Below are positions 1-5,669 of a stretch of 12,244 bases of DNA, piece after piece. The position numbers and the translations under genes are program-made. Origin of the DNA: Synergistaceae bacterium (GTDB lineage Bacteria > Synergistota > Synergistia > Synergistales > Aminobacteriaceae). The notes under the pieces were generated by a model that saw only the letters and a program-made list of their open reading frames with translations, searched no databases and had not been told where the DNA came from. Position 1 is the first letter of the stretch. Each line of letters starts with the position of its first letter. The DNA is taken from the NCBI GenBank assembly GCA_017427625.1, contig JAFRSL010000097.1, positions 1 through 12,244 on the forward strand, read 5' to 3'.

Positions 1-16
1 CCACTTATAGAAGTGG
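1..16. repeat. Right-end hairpin of the deleted IS element
   Basis: CCACTT-ATAG-AAGTGG is a perfect 6-bp stem with a 4-nt loop, just beyond the tnpB stop codon when read on the minus strand. IS200/IS605 elements carry subterminal hairpins recognised by TnpA at this position. The element at 3422-4600 shares the preceding GGAAGC-GCCA word but has a much weaker palindrome there. Confidence 0.55.
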
Positions 17-23
17 CAGCTTC

Positions 24-176
24 CTACTTCAACGAAGACTGCGCTCCAACCGATGTTACTGGCTCAAGTCGTCTTGCCGAAGGACGCAGTACATCCTCTC
101 CATAGGCGTAAGTTCCCGTAGTCCCATAGCGTACTTCGTTCTACGATATGCCCCGAAGGGACGGTACATTATTTTC
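24..176 (-). pseudogene. tnpB: tnpB 3'-end remnant
   Basis: On the minus strand the frame ending at the TAG at 26-24 reads GTTGTYAYGEDV and then about 20 further residues. This resembles the tail of the tnpB-like protein at 3501-4595 (CGTQGTFNPAFGEEV). Nucleotide words such as GGGAACTT and TGGAGAGGA are shared. A second frame reads MGLRELTPMER, like the RRELTPVE tail I recall from many TnpB proteins, so a frameshift is likely in one of the copies. The catalytic DRD-x-HAARN segment and zinc ribbon are absent. The fragment is non-functional as protein, but it covers the region from which omega-RNA-type guides of TnpB systems are normally made. Confidence 0.6.
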
Positions 177-303
177 TTTTGTCTGACTCAGGCACTTGGT
201 TTTCGTCTACTGAGTTTCGTTACTCTGAGTGTAGTTGCTCACTTTTATTTTTAGAATATTTTACCACAAACTATAGAGGCGGGAGACTTCTTGCGCGTTA
301 TAT

Positions 304-318
304 TAAACTATAAGTTTA
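304..318. repeat. Left-end imperfect palindrome of the deleted IS element
   Basis: TAAAC-tataa-GTTTA is a 5-bp stem with a 5-nt loop. The same TAAAC/GTTTA stem occurs at 3425-3439 at the left end of the second element. This fits a conserved transposase-binding hairpin. Confidence 0.5.
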
Positions 319-347
319 TTGCTTGCTTTTACTTTCCAGGTTATCAT
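319..347 (+). promoter_or_regulatory. Candidate promoter for the Ro-like gene
   Basis: TTGCTT (319-324) and TATCAT (342-347) are separated by exactly 17 bp, compatible with a sigma-70 promoter. The -35 half lies at the outer edge of the IS element's left end. Transcription would give a leader of about 200 nt before the start codon at 555. The -35 match is only 3 of 6, so this is tentative. Confidence 0.3.
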
Positions 348-554
348 TCCTTGCGCAACACGAACGGAAGATGCACGGAGCTGGCATCACAGACTCAGAG
401 TAACATTATCTGTTGAGACCACCTGAAGGCCTACCTCGCCGGGAGTCTTTGCGGAACCTGAAATGATAGGGATTCTACGGACGGATATATGAGATTCTGA
501 TGATGTCGTGCCGTTAAGGTTCTTTGCGTCAAACAGGAAGGAGGTGAAAACATA
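321..554. other. Intergenic region / leader upstream of the Ro-like gene
   Basis: No convincing gene lies here. I searched both strands for a T-arm word of the TTCRA type flanked by a 5-bp stem, as in the RNAs at 9268 and 9565, and found none. A Y RNA next to this Ro-like gene is therefore not supported. Read on the minus strand, 536-387 is an open frame of about 50 codons ending at a TGA. Its composition looks coding-like, but I recognise nothing in it. It may be the 3' end of a lost gene. The region ends with a strong Shine-Dalgarno (AAGGAGGTG) before 555. Confidence 0.4.
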
Positions 555-2630
555 ATGACATATCAGGGCAGAAAATTCACCGAACTGACACGGCTCATAA
601 AGAAGAGGAACGTTGCTGACGAAGACATGCTGACCAAACACCACAGGCGCGGAAGGGGCGGGCAGGGTTATAGGCGATGGAACCGCATGTACATGAAGCG
701 TCGTATATGGGCGGTTGAAGCCTCACGGTCTCAGGCTGAAGCTGAAAGGCAGGCAGCGGATAATCTTCGTGCGCTCTGTGATGAGATTGACGACACGGCA
801 AACATCTATGAGGCATGGTCTCCGGAAGAAGCTGAAAGACTGAGGGAGCTTTCGTCTTCTGTCAGAGATATATCGTGCACATCACCGCATCCCATTGAGA
901 TTGAGAAGATGCTGGCTGACAGGAAGAAGTTCCGACTCGGGGACGCTAAAGATTACGTCTACGTGTACAACCCTATAGTGGAAGAAACAAAAATAGAGGG
1001 AGTTTCTGAAGATGTTGCAACTCTTGCGGAAATGATTCGTGAGAACAAGCTGACCTTCACAGGAGGAGTTTCGTACAGCGTCAATCCAGTCGACACCCTT
1101 AAGATGGTGAGTGCAAGCTCCATTTTCGGCGAGCCACAGTACTACAGGTACGGCGAGAACGCAAAGGCTACATGTCTTGACGGCGTTTACGGAACTTACC
1201 GGGACTTCGTGAAATACAGCCTCCGTGTCATGGACGCTTTCAACGGAATGACAACGTCCCAAGTCATGGAGAAGGCAATAGACGATGCTTTGTCCGCAGA
1301 TTTTGGGGCTGTCCTCGACTGGGCAGTTGAACTCCGTGAACGTTACCTCATGCGGCTTAATCCCCAAGTTATGATGGTGAGAGCTTCAAAGCATCCTGGC
1401 AGGGAAGCCTTCACTAAAGCAAATCCCGGAAAGTTCGCGGACATTGCGCAAAAGGTCATGGTGCGCGGCGATGACATGATCAACCAGATACAATACTGGC
1501 TTGCCTTGAAAGGATCGAAGCGCGGCATTCCCGGAATCCTCAAACGCTCATGGGCGAAGAGAATCAGCACGATGAACGCATACTCGATGTCGAAGTACGG
1601 CCATGCTGGGATCGGTCTCGTTGACGCTGTAAGAATCTCACACGCTAAAGGGCCTCTTGTTGACCAGCTCATGAAGGAAGGCCGGGTTTCAATGCCGGAA
1701 GGTTCTGACACTTGGGAGCGGATGAGGTCGTCAGGAAAAAGCTGGCGTGAAATTCTCGGAACTATCAGGCTTCCGCACATGGCATTGCTGAGAAACCTTC
1801 GCGGAATATTCTCGGAGGTTGGTGACGCTGAAACACGCTCGAAAGTTCTTGAACAGCTCAAAGCTGGTGTGCTGAAGGGAAAGCAGTTCCCATTCCGCTA
1901 CCTTTCCGCGTGGTATGCCGTTCAGGAAGCTCACGCCGACTGGACATGGCAGGTACAGAAGGCTCTTGAAGAGTGTATGGACATAGCCTGCGGGAACTTG
2001 CCGAAGATTCCGGGCAGGAGTGCTTTCTTGTCGGACAATTCTGGCTCGGCATGGTCAGCTTTCACGTCAGAGTACGGCAGCATCAACATAGCTGACATCG
2101 ACAACCTGAGCAGTGTAATAGGCGCGATGCGGTCAGACGAGGGCGTTGTGTTCCCGTTTGCGCACATGGTTCAAGCGATTCCCGTGAATAGAAACAGGGG
2201 AATGCTTGAGCAGGCCAAGCGTATGGGTAAAGTTGGTATTACTCTGGGCGGCTGGTCGGACGGAGCATGGCCGTTCTTCAGGGAGGCAATACTTCGTAAC
2301 CAGCACTGGGACAACATATTCATTTACTCGGATATGCAGCTGGGACATCTCTTAATGCCTATGCCGGTGGACTACAAGCTTGAATCTGTGGCTTGCGGCA
2401 TGTCGGGAAGGTTTGACTTGAACGCTATCCTGAACGTATACAGGAAGATGGTGAACCCTAAAGTCAACGTCTACTGCATTCAGACAGCAGGCTACGCGAA
2501 CACTGTAGTCCCTGAATATGGTTACAGGATCGCTGTCCTTTACGGCTGGACTGGGAAGGAGTTAATTTTCGCTGACGCAATGCGCAGGATTTGGGACGAG
2601 ATAGAAAGCAGGAGGCCTGAGGAGAATTAG
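555..2630 (+). CDS. rsr: Ro60-like TROVE / vWA RNA-binding protein
   Basis: This is a 691-residue homologue of the Ro 60-kDa autoantigen (bacterial Rsr). In that family a TROVE ring of helical repeats binds Y RNA and the ends of misfolded RNAs. The TROVE part spans about residues 165-480. Visible family motifs are the PGKFADIAQKVMVRGDD segment (291-307), IPGILKRSWAK (325-335), SKYG (346-349), the LPHMALLRNLRGI block (406-418) and FPFRYLSA (445-452). A vWA domain follows, with an MIDAS-like DNSGS at 494-498, GGWSDGA (565-571) and IYSDMQLG (590-597). About 100 extra residues precede the TROVE part. They are rich in Lys and Arg with an RGRGG-like patch near 32-36 and may be an added nucleic-acid contact. 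The start is chosen from the AAGGAGGTG just upstream. It is more divergent than typical Rsr, so assignment to the family is firmer than orthology. Confidence 0.85.
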   Translation: MTYQGRKFTELTRLIKKRNVADEDMLTKHHRRGRGGQGYRRWNRMYMKRRIWAVEASRSQAEAERQAADNLRALCDEIDDTANIYEAWSPEEAERLRELSSSVRDISCTSPHPIEIEKMLADRKKFRLGDAKDYVYVYNPIVEETKIEGVSEDVATLAEMIRENKLTFTGGVSYSVNPVDTLKMVSASSIFGEPQYYRYGENAKATCLDGVYGTYRDFVKYSLRVMDAFNGMTTSQVMEKAIDDALSADFGAVLDWAVELRERYLMRLNPQVMMVRASKHPGREAFTKANPGKFADIAQKVMVRGDDMINQIQYWLALKGSKRGIPGILKRSWAKRISTMNAYSMSKYGHAGIGLVDAVRISHAKGPLVDQLMKEGRVSMPEGSDTWERMRSSGKSWREILGTIRLPHMALLRNLRGIFSEVGDAETRSKVLEQLKAGVLKGKQFPFRYLSAWYAVQEAHADWTWQVQKALEECMDIACGNLPKIPGRSAFLSDNSGSAWSAFTSEYGSINIADIDNLSSVIGAMRSDEGVVFPFAHMVQAIPVNRNRGMLEQAKRMGKVGITLGGWSDGAWPFFREAILRNQHWDNIFIYSDMQLGHLLMPMPVDYKLESVACGMSGRFDLNAILNVYRKMVNPKVNVYCIQTAGYANTVVPEYGYRIAVLYGWTGKELIFADAMRRIWDEIESRRPEEN

Positions 2631-2655
2631 CCGGTCTTCTCAGGCTTCGCTTCTT
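2615..2655 (+). terminator. Hairpin overlapping the 3' end of the Ro-like gene, probable terminator
   Basis: Positions 2615-2625 and 2635-2645 form an 11-bp stem with one G-T wobble and a 9-nt loop that contains the stop codon. The sequence after it is only moderately T-rich (TTCGCTTCTT). The 3' strand (CAGGC, 2641-2645) can also pair with GCCTG at 2656-2660, so two exclusive hairpins exist. It could act as a terminator or as a 3'-end stabiliser. Confidence 0.5.
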
Positions 2656-2769
2656 GCCTGGAATAAGTCCGTATGCTAGAATTTCTCTCTAGTTGGAAAT
2701 TTTGGCTTCACATAAAGTTTATAGTATCCCAAAAAGTTAATAGCTACGTCAAAATCAGGAGGAGCATGA

Positions 2770-3033
2770 ATGACTCTTACGTCGACTTTTCCGGTTATTG
2801 ATTTGCAGAAAACGGGCCGTAACATCGAGAAGTACCGCAAAGATTCGGGCCTCACAGTTAGGGATTTGCAGGAGTATTTCGGCTTTGAGTACCCGCAGGC
2901 CATCTACAAGTGGCAGCACGGGGAATGCCTCCCTGCGGTGGACAATCTTCTTGCGCTTGCTCTTCTCTTCGGCATAAAAATCGAGGACCTTCTGGTTTAT
3001 GAGAACCGGGAGGTCTCTTATCCTGCCGCGTAA
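2770..3033 (+). CDS. Small XRE-family helix-turn-helix regulator
   Basis: This 87-residue protein is almost entirely one Cro/C1-type HTH domain. Residues 16-66 show the usual pattern: NIEKYRKDSGLTVRDLQEYF, a recognition-helix region QAIYKWQHGECLP, then a hydrophobic closing helix (LLALALLFGI) and the IEDLLVY ending. There is no effector or peptidase domain, so it is a stand-alone DNA-binding protein. The start at 2770 is preceded by AGGAGGAG. A second ATG at 2766 is in another frame and stops after 11 codons. It lies 139 bp after the Ro-like gene on the same strand, beyond the hairpin, so it may be transcribed separately. Its targets cannot be read from the sequence. Confidence 0.8.
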   Translation: MTLTSTFPVIDLQKTGRNIEKYRKDSGLTVRDLQEYFGFEYPQAIYKWQHGECLPAVDNLLALALLFGIKIEDLLVYENREVSYPAA

Positions 3034-3446
3034 CACTTATCCTGTTGAGCAGCGTTTCACCTTCCGCACAGCTTCTCACCTTCTCCGACATACAAAAACG
3101 CCCGAACCTCTTGGATTATTCTCCTGAGATTCGGACGCTGATACCGCGAATATCATTCATGACAGTTGGCGTATACATTTTTGGTGCGTCCGCCGCTCCT
3201 GAATCTGTCAGGCCGTCCGAGTTGTAACGTTCTCGGAAAACGTATGCCGATAACACTTCATCGGCCCGGAAAACCCTCTGATACGATAATGCGATAATGT
3301 GTGTTTTTATACAGTATGATGCAGTCATGAAAACCGCTACGGTATTTGTCCCCTTTGAGTTCGTTTCTCTGTGTCCCTCAACGAGTATGCATGAAATTCT
3401 ATCAGCATATTCTCTCCTTGTCATTAAACTATAGGTTTATCATAAC
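3034..3446. other. Gene-poor spacer left of the second IS element
   Basis: Nothing recognisable is encoded here. The only long open frame is the minus-strand one at 3424-3116, described separately. The composition becomes AT-richer towards the IS left end. Confidence 0.4.
3116..3424 (-). CDS. Hypothetical protein, possibly truncated by the IS element
   Basis: This is a 102-codon open frame (begins MTRREYADRISC, ends RGISVRISGE) with no family I recognise and no visible membrane segment. Its ATG is directly against the IS left end (TAAAC begins at 3425), and no Shine-Dalgarno lies upstream in the IS sequence. If it is a real gene, its 5' part and expression signals may have been cut off by the insertion. 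It could equally be a chance open frame. Confidence 0.25.
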   Translation of the reverse strand: MTRREYADRISCILVEGHRETNSKGTNTVAVFMTASYCIKTHIIALSYQRVFRADEVLSAYVFRERYNSDGLTDSGAADAPKMYTPTVMNDIRGISVRISGE

Positions 3447-3478
3447 TTGCAAGAAGACTCCCACCTCTGGCTGTATAG

Positions 3479-3484
3479 TATAAT
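3479..3484 (+). promoter_or_regulatory. Candidate -10 box of the tnpB-like gene
   Basis: A perfect TATAAT lies 16 bp before the ATG at 3501, overlapping a second TATAGT at 3474-3479. No -35 is evident at the correct spacing. So short a distance would give a nearly leaderless message, consistent with the weak Shine-Dalgarno. Confidence 0.35.
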
Positions 3485-3500
3485 ACGTTTGGTGTTGAAT

Positions 3501-4595
3501 ATGACTGAAGCAGAGAGATTAGAGAAAAACGACCGAATACGCGAGAAGGGCAAACAGACAAGAGAAAAACGAAAGTCGCAGGTTTGCCGCGTATATCTAG
3601 TGAAAATCGACTTCTCCCATATCAATGAAGCACAGAAAGACCATGACATAAGCGGATACGATACAAAGATAGTTACTGTTCACAGCCTCGATAAAGACAA
3701 AAATCCGGTACTTCGTCCTTCGGTACTCCGTCCTACGGTACTTCGTCCTTCGGTAACGCATAACTTGCAGTACATCTCCTCACAAATGAAGCAATCAGTT
3801 ATACAGAGTATAAAGTGTAGCCTCAAAGCACTATCCTCACTGAAAAAGAATAACCATAAAGTCGTAGGGCTTCAGGGCTTCAGCAAGAGCTTAAAAATTC
3901 GAGGAGCCAAGCAGTTCTGGAATATTACGGGCATTGAGTTGGCTAACGCAAAGTTACTCAGCTTGCCCGATGGTTATTATCTGACAATAACGACCTCAGA
4001 CGGACGGAAATTCAAGGTATCAATTGGAGAAAGTGAACGATTAAAGAAATGTCAGCGGTTAATAGCCAGACGTAAGAAAGGTTCAAGCAACCGATACCGA
4101 GCCAGGAAGTTAGTGAGGAAGTCATATCTGAAATTAGGCAACAAGAAACGAGATTCAGCCAATAAGATAACGCATGAGCTGCTAGAACATGAAATAGTGT
4201 ACATGCAGGATAAGAACCTGAAGGGCTGGCATAAGGGATTGTTCGGAAGGACAGTGCAGCACTCAGTGTTAGGATTAGTGAAGAAGAAACTAATGAACAG
4301 TGAGCGTGTAATAGTTCTGCTGAAGAGTATGCCTACGACCAAATATTGCCCCAAATGCGGAAATCTTAAGAATGACATAAAGCTTTCAGACCGAGTATAT
4401 GAATGTGAATGTAGCTATCATGAAGATCGGGATGTCCATGCGGCGAGAAACATGATATTATTATCTAGATGGAGTACCTGTGGGACGCAGGGAACTTTTA
4501 ACCCCGCCTTTGGAGAGGAGGTGAGACGGAGGCAGAAATGTTGCAACGCTGACCTCGTTGAATTAGGAAGCCGCCAAATTCGCGAGGGGAGGTAG
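3501..4595 (+). CDS. tnpB: Eroded TnpB-like (IS605 OrfB) protein, probably nuclease-inactive
   Basis: This is a 364-residue relative of TnpB, the RNA-guided nuclease of IS200/IS605 elements. The C-terminal half is clear: ERLKKCQRLIARRKKGSSN (near 179-197), NLKGWHKGLFG, VQHSVLG, the zinc ribbon CPKCG (283-287) with C302 and C304, and DRDVHAARN (309-317) with the last RuvC Asp. The first RuvC Asp motif (I-G-x-D-x-G) expected before TTSDGRKF (164-171) is absent. YYLTITT runs straight into SDGRKF, as if some 25 residues were lost in frame. At the second site the sequence is QDKNLKGW, where relatives I recall have QDEN. The N-terminal half also looks shortened and holds a VLRPS repeat. The C-terminal tail appears frameshifted. 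The ATG at 3501 is chosen over a TTG at 3447 because the family starts MT-x-AERLE. It may be a decaying gene or a repurposed dead TnpB. Confidence 0.75.
   Translation: MTEAERLEKNDRIREKGKQTREKRKSQVCRVYLVKIDFSHINEAQKDHDISGYDTKIVTVHSLDKDKNPVLRPSVLRPTVLRPSVTHNLQYISSQMKQSVIQSIKCSLKALSSLKKNNHKVVGLQGFSKSLKIRGAKQFWNITGIELANAKLLSLPDGYYLTITTSDGRKFKVSIGESERLKKCQRLIARRKKGSSNRYRARKLVRKSYLKLGNKKRDSANKITHELLEHEIVYMQDKNLKGWHKGLFGRTVQHSVLGLVKKKLMNSERVIVLLKSMPTTKYCPKCGNLKNDIKLSDRVYECECSYHEDRDVHAARNMILLSRWSTCGTQGTFNPAFGEEVRRRQKCCNADLVELGSRQIREGR
3706..3755 (+). repeat. 15-bp tandem repeat inside the tnpB-like gene
   Basis: There are three consecutive units: CGGTACTTCGTCCTT, CGGTACTCCGTCCTA, CGGTACTTCGTCCTT, then a partial CGGTA. 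In frame they encode VLRPS/VLRPT. Similar words (GTACTGCGTCCTTCGG and GTACCGTCCCTTCGG) appear on the minus strand of the relic element around 74-93 and 150-170. Confidence 0.85.
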
Positions 4596-4631
4596 CTCAC
4601 AATATGCAAAAACTTAGGAGGCGTTCGCACT

Positions 4632-5279
4632 ATGGCAGAGACGAATTTTCCAGACCCCAATAGAATTTTCCCGCTCCCGAACTTCAACAACTTGACCTAC
4701 ATTAAGCCCACGATAACAAGGCCGAATATCATCGTCGGTGATTTCTCGTATTTCAGCGGGCGAGACTTCGAGGCTCATGTTACTCATCACTACGACTTCA
4801 TTGGCGACAGGCTGATCATCGGGAAGTTCTGCCAGATTGGAGCGGGCGTTGAATTTGTCATGAACGGCGCGAACCATCAGATGAACTGCGCGACGACGTT
4901 CCCGTTCTACATCTTCGAGGGCTGGAATGAGAGGCCTCCCGCGATGTCCGACTTGCCGCTGAAGGGTGATACAGTTATCGGCAATGACGTGTGGATTGGG
5001 CAGGATGTTACAGTTTTGCCGGGTGTTCACGTTGGAGACGGTGCGATTATTGGCCTGAACAGCACAGTAACCCGCGATATTCCGCCATACACAGTCTCAG
5101 CTGGAAATCCAGCAAGGGTAATTCGCAATCGCTTTGACGAGGAATTGACGGGGCTTCTACTCAAGCTGAGGTGGTGGGATAAGAGTATTGAGGAAATTCA
5201 GGGGCTTATTCCGATTCTTACATGCTCGGACACTGAGAGGCTAAGGCGTTGGCTGAAGGAGAATGTCAGCGTGATATAA
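4632..5279 (+). CDS. Vat/XAT-family O-acetyltransferase (streptogramin A acetyltransferase-like)
   Basis: This 215-residue left-handed beta-helix acetyltransferase resembles VatA/VatD, which inactivate group A streptogramins by acetyl transfer from acetyl-CoA. Visible landmarks: GDFSYFSG (36-43), HVTHHYDF (49-56), IIGKFCQIG (61-69), and MNGANHQM (75-82) carrying the presumed catalytic His. Hexapeptide repeats follow (LPLKGDTVIGNDVWIGQDVT, VLPGVHVGDGAIIG), then AGNPARVI and a C-terminal LRWWDKSIEEI helix. The length matches the family (about 210). AGGAGG lies 10 bp before the ATG. The gene begins about 30 bp from the IS right end, a typical position for a mobilised resistance gene. The xenobiotic acyltransferase family also has CatB-like and unknown-substrate members, so streptogramin resistance is probable but not certain. 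Confidence 0.87.
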   Translation: MAETNFPDPNRIFPLPNFNNLTYIKPTITRPNIIVGDFSYFSGRDFEAHVTHHYDFIGDRLIIGKFCQIGAGVEFVMNGANHQMNCATTFPFYIFEGWNERPPAMSDLPLKGDTVIGNDVWIGQDVTVLPGVHVGDGAIIGLNSTVTRDIPPYTVSAGNPARVIRNRFDEELTGLLLKLRWWDKSIEEIQGLIPILTCSDTERLRRWLKENVSVI

Positions 5280-5280
5280 T
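5273..5280 (+). promoter_or_regulatory. Extended -10 promoter for the small membrane protein
   Basis: TATAAT (5275-5280) overlaps the stop codon of the acetyltransferase and is preceded by G-T-G-A, a near extended -10. TTGGCT at 5249-5254 is the only -35-like word, with a long 20-bp spacer. The next start codon is 26 bp further on. Confidence 0.4.
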
Positions 5281-5305
5281 CGTAAACACAAAGGCGGTGA
5301 ATATT

Positions 5306-5605
5306 ATGGAAGACGAGTACGTTCGCAAAGATTATCATGACGCAACAATGCGAGAAATTAAGGCACTAATGGAGGCAAATTTAGCCAAACAGGAGGCCAT
5401 GAACGCAGAAATTAAGGGCGACATTAAGAACATTAACACAAGAATTGACGGTGTTGTTGATACGTTCAGCGTTGCAATCAATGATCTCAAAGAGAGAATA
5501 GACGACATCAAGACAAGCCAGTCTAATGGTTTCGCACGCTGGGGTATAGCTGTAGCGTTATTTATTGGCATCGTTCAGGTAACCGTAGCACTCCTCCTTA
5601 AGTAA
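5306..5605 (+). CDS. Small coiled-coil protein with C-terminal membrane anchor
   Basis: This 99-residue protein begins MEDEYVRKDYHD. Residues about 10-70 are charged, helix-prone and heptad-like (MREIKALMEANLAKQEAMNA, then KGDIKNINTRIDGVVDTFS and LKERIDDIK). They are followed by one hydrophobic segment near 80-98 (WGIAVALFIGIVQVTVALLL) ending at Lys. The layout resembles small phage XhlA/holin-accessory or DUF1640-like tail-anchored proteins, but no specific family can be named. The ATG at 5306 follows AGGCGGTG by a suitable distance. An in-frame ATG at 5249 lies inside the acetyltransferase gene and has no such site. Function is unknown. Confidence 0.65.
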   Translation: MEDEYVRKDYHDATMREIKALMEANLAKQEAMNAEIKGDIKNINTRIDGVVDTFSVAINDLKERIDDIKTSQSNGFARWGIAVALFIGIVQVTVALLLK

Positions 5606-5625
5606 AATCACACTCCTCATTAAGA

Positions 5626-5631
5626 TATAAT
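5626..5631 (+). promoter_or_regulatory. Candidate -10 box upstream of the protease
   Basis: TATAAT lies 38 bp before the protease ATG in a short intergenic gap. No clear -35 is seen. If used, transcription would begin within or just after the upstream strand of the hairpin at 5633. Confidence 0.35.
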
Positions 5632-5632
5632 T

Positions 5633-5662
5633 CCTCCTGAAACAATCCTATCAAACAGGAGG
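5633..5662 (+). promoter_or_regulatory. Hairpin covering the protease Shine-Dalgarno
   Basis: CCTCCTG (5633-5639) and CAGGAGG (5656-5662) are perfectly complementary, a 7-bp stem with a 16-nt loop. The 3' strand is the protease ribosome-binding site, 7 bp before the ATG at 5670. A transcript starting upstream (for example read-through from 5306) would carry the whole hairpin and hide the site. One started at the TATAAT at 5626 would lose most of the 5' strand. This is a sequence-visible possibility for promoter-dependent translation. Confidence 0.45.
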
Positions 5663-5669
5663 TCATTAC

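Larger units (their letters stand above)
1..320 (-). mobile_element. Internally deleted IS200/IS605-type element (relic, MITE-like)
   Basis: Read on the minus strand, this segment begins near 320 with a left end that aligns with the left end of the element at 3422. Shared words are TAAAC-5nt-GTTTA, then GCAAGAAG, CTCCC and CCTCT in the same order and spacing. After a short stretch resembling the N-terminal tnpB codons it jumps to a tnpB 3' end, and finishes with a hairpin at the window edge. About 1 kb of coding sequence is therefore missing between the two ends. No tyrosine-type TnpA is visible, so it could move only if helped in trans. The outer right boundary probably lies before position 1. 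The family assignment rests on this pairwise similarity and on the tnpB tail. Confidence 0.68.
3422..4600 (+). mobile_element. IS200/IS605-family element carrying only a tnpB-like gene
   Basis: The left end at 3422-3471 has the TAAAC/GTTTA palindrome and the GCAAGAAG-CTCCC-CCTCT series shared with the relic at 264-320. The right end is placed near 4600, after GGTAGCTCAC, which resembles known IS605-type right termini (inference). It holds one gene of the accessory type (tnpB) and no tnpA, like IS1341-type single-gene elements. Base composition is AT-richer than the flanking genes. A sequence-specific target tetranucleotide cannot be fixed without an empty site. Confidence 0.65.

Noticed and set aside
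321..554. A Y RNA in the leader of the Ro-like gene
   Set aside because: No T-loop/T-stem, no capped acceptor-like hairpin and no D arm on either strand. Only short incidental pairings.
3045..3227. Plus-strand 60-codon open frame after the XRE regulator
   Set aside because: No Shine-Dalgarno, no recognisable motif, and it overlaps the minus-strand frame on the same stretch.
3447..3501. TTG start for the tnpB-like protein
   Set aside because: It falls inside the IS left end. The ATG at 3501 gives the usual family N-terminus and lies downstream of the TATAAT.
3706..3755. CRISPR-like repeats
   Set aside because: Units are 15 bp, directly adjacent and in a coding frame. There are no spacers and no cas genes in the window.
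5249..5306. Longer start for the small membrane protein
   Set aside because: It would overlap the acetyltransferase and precede its own candidate promoter. The ATG at 5306 has a ribosome-binding site.
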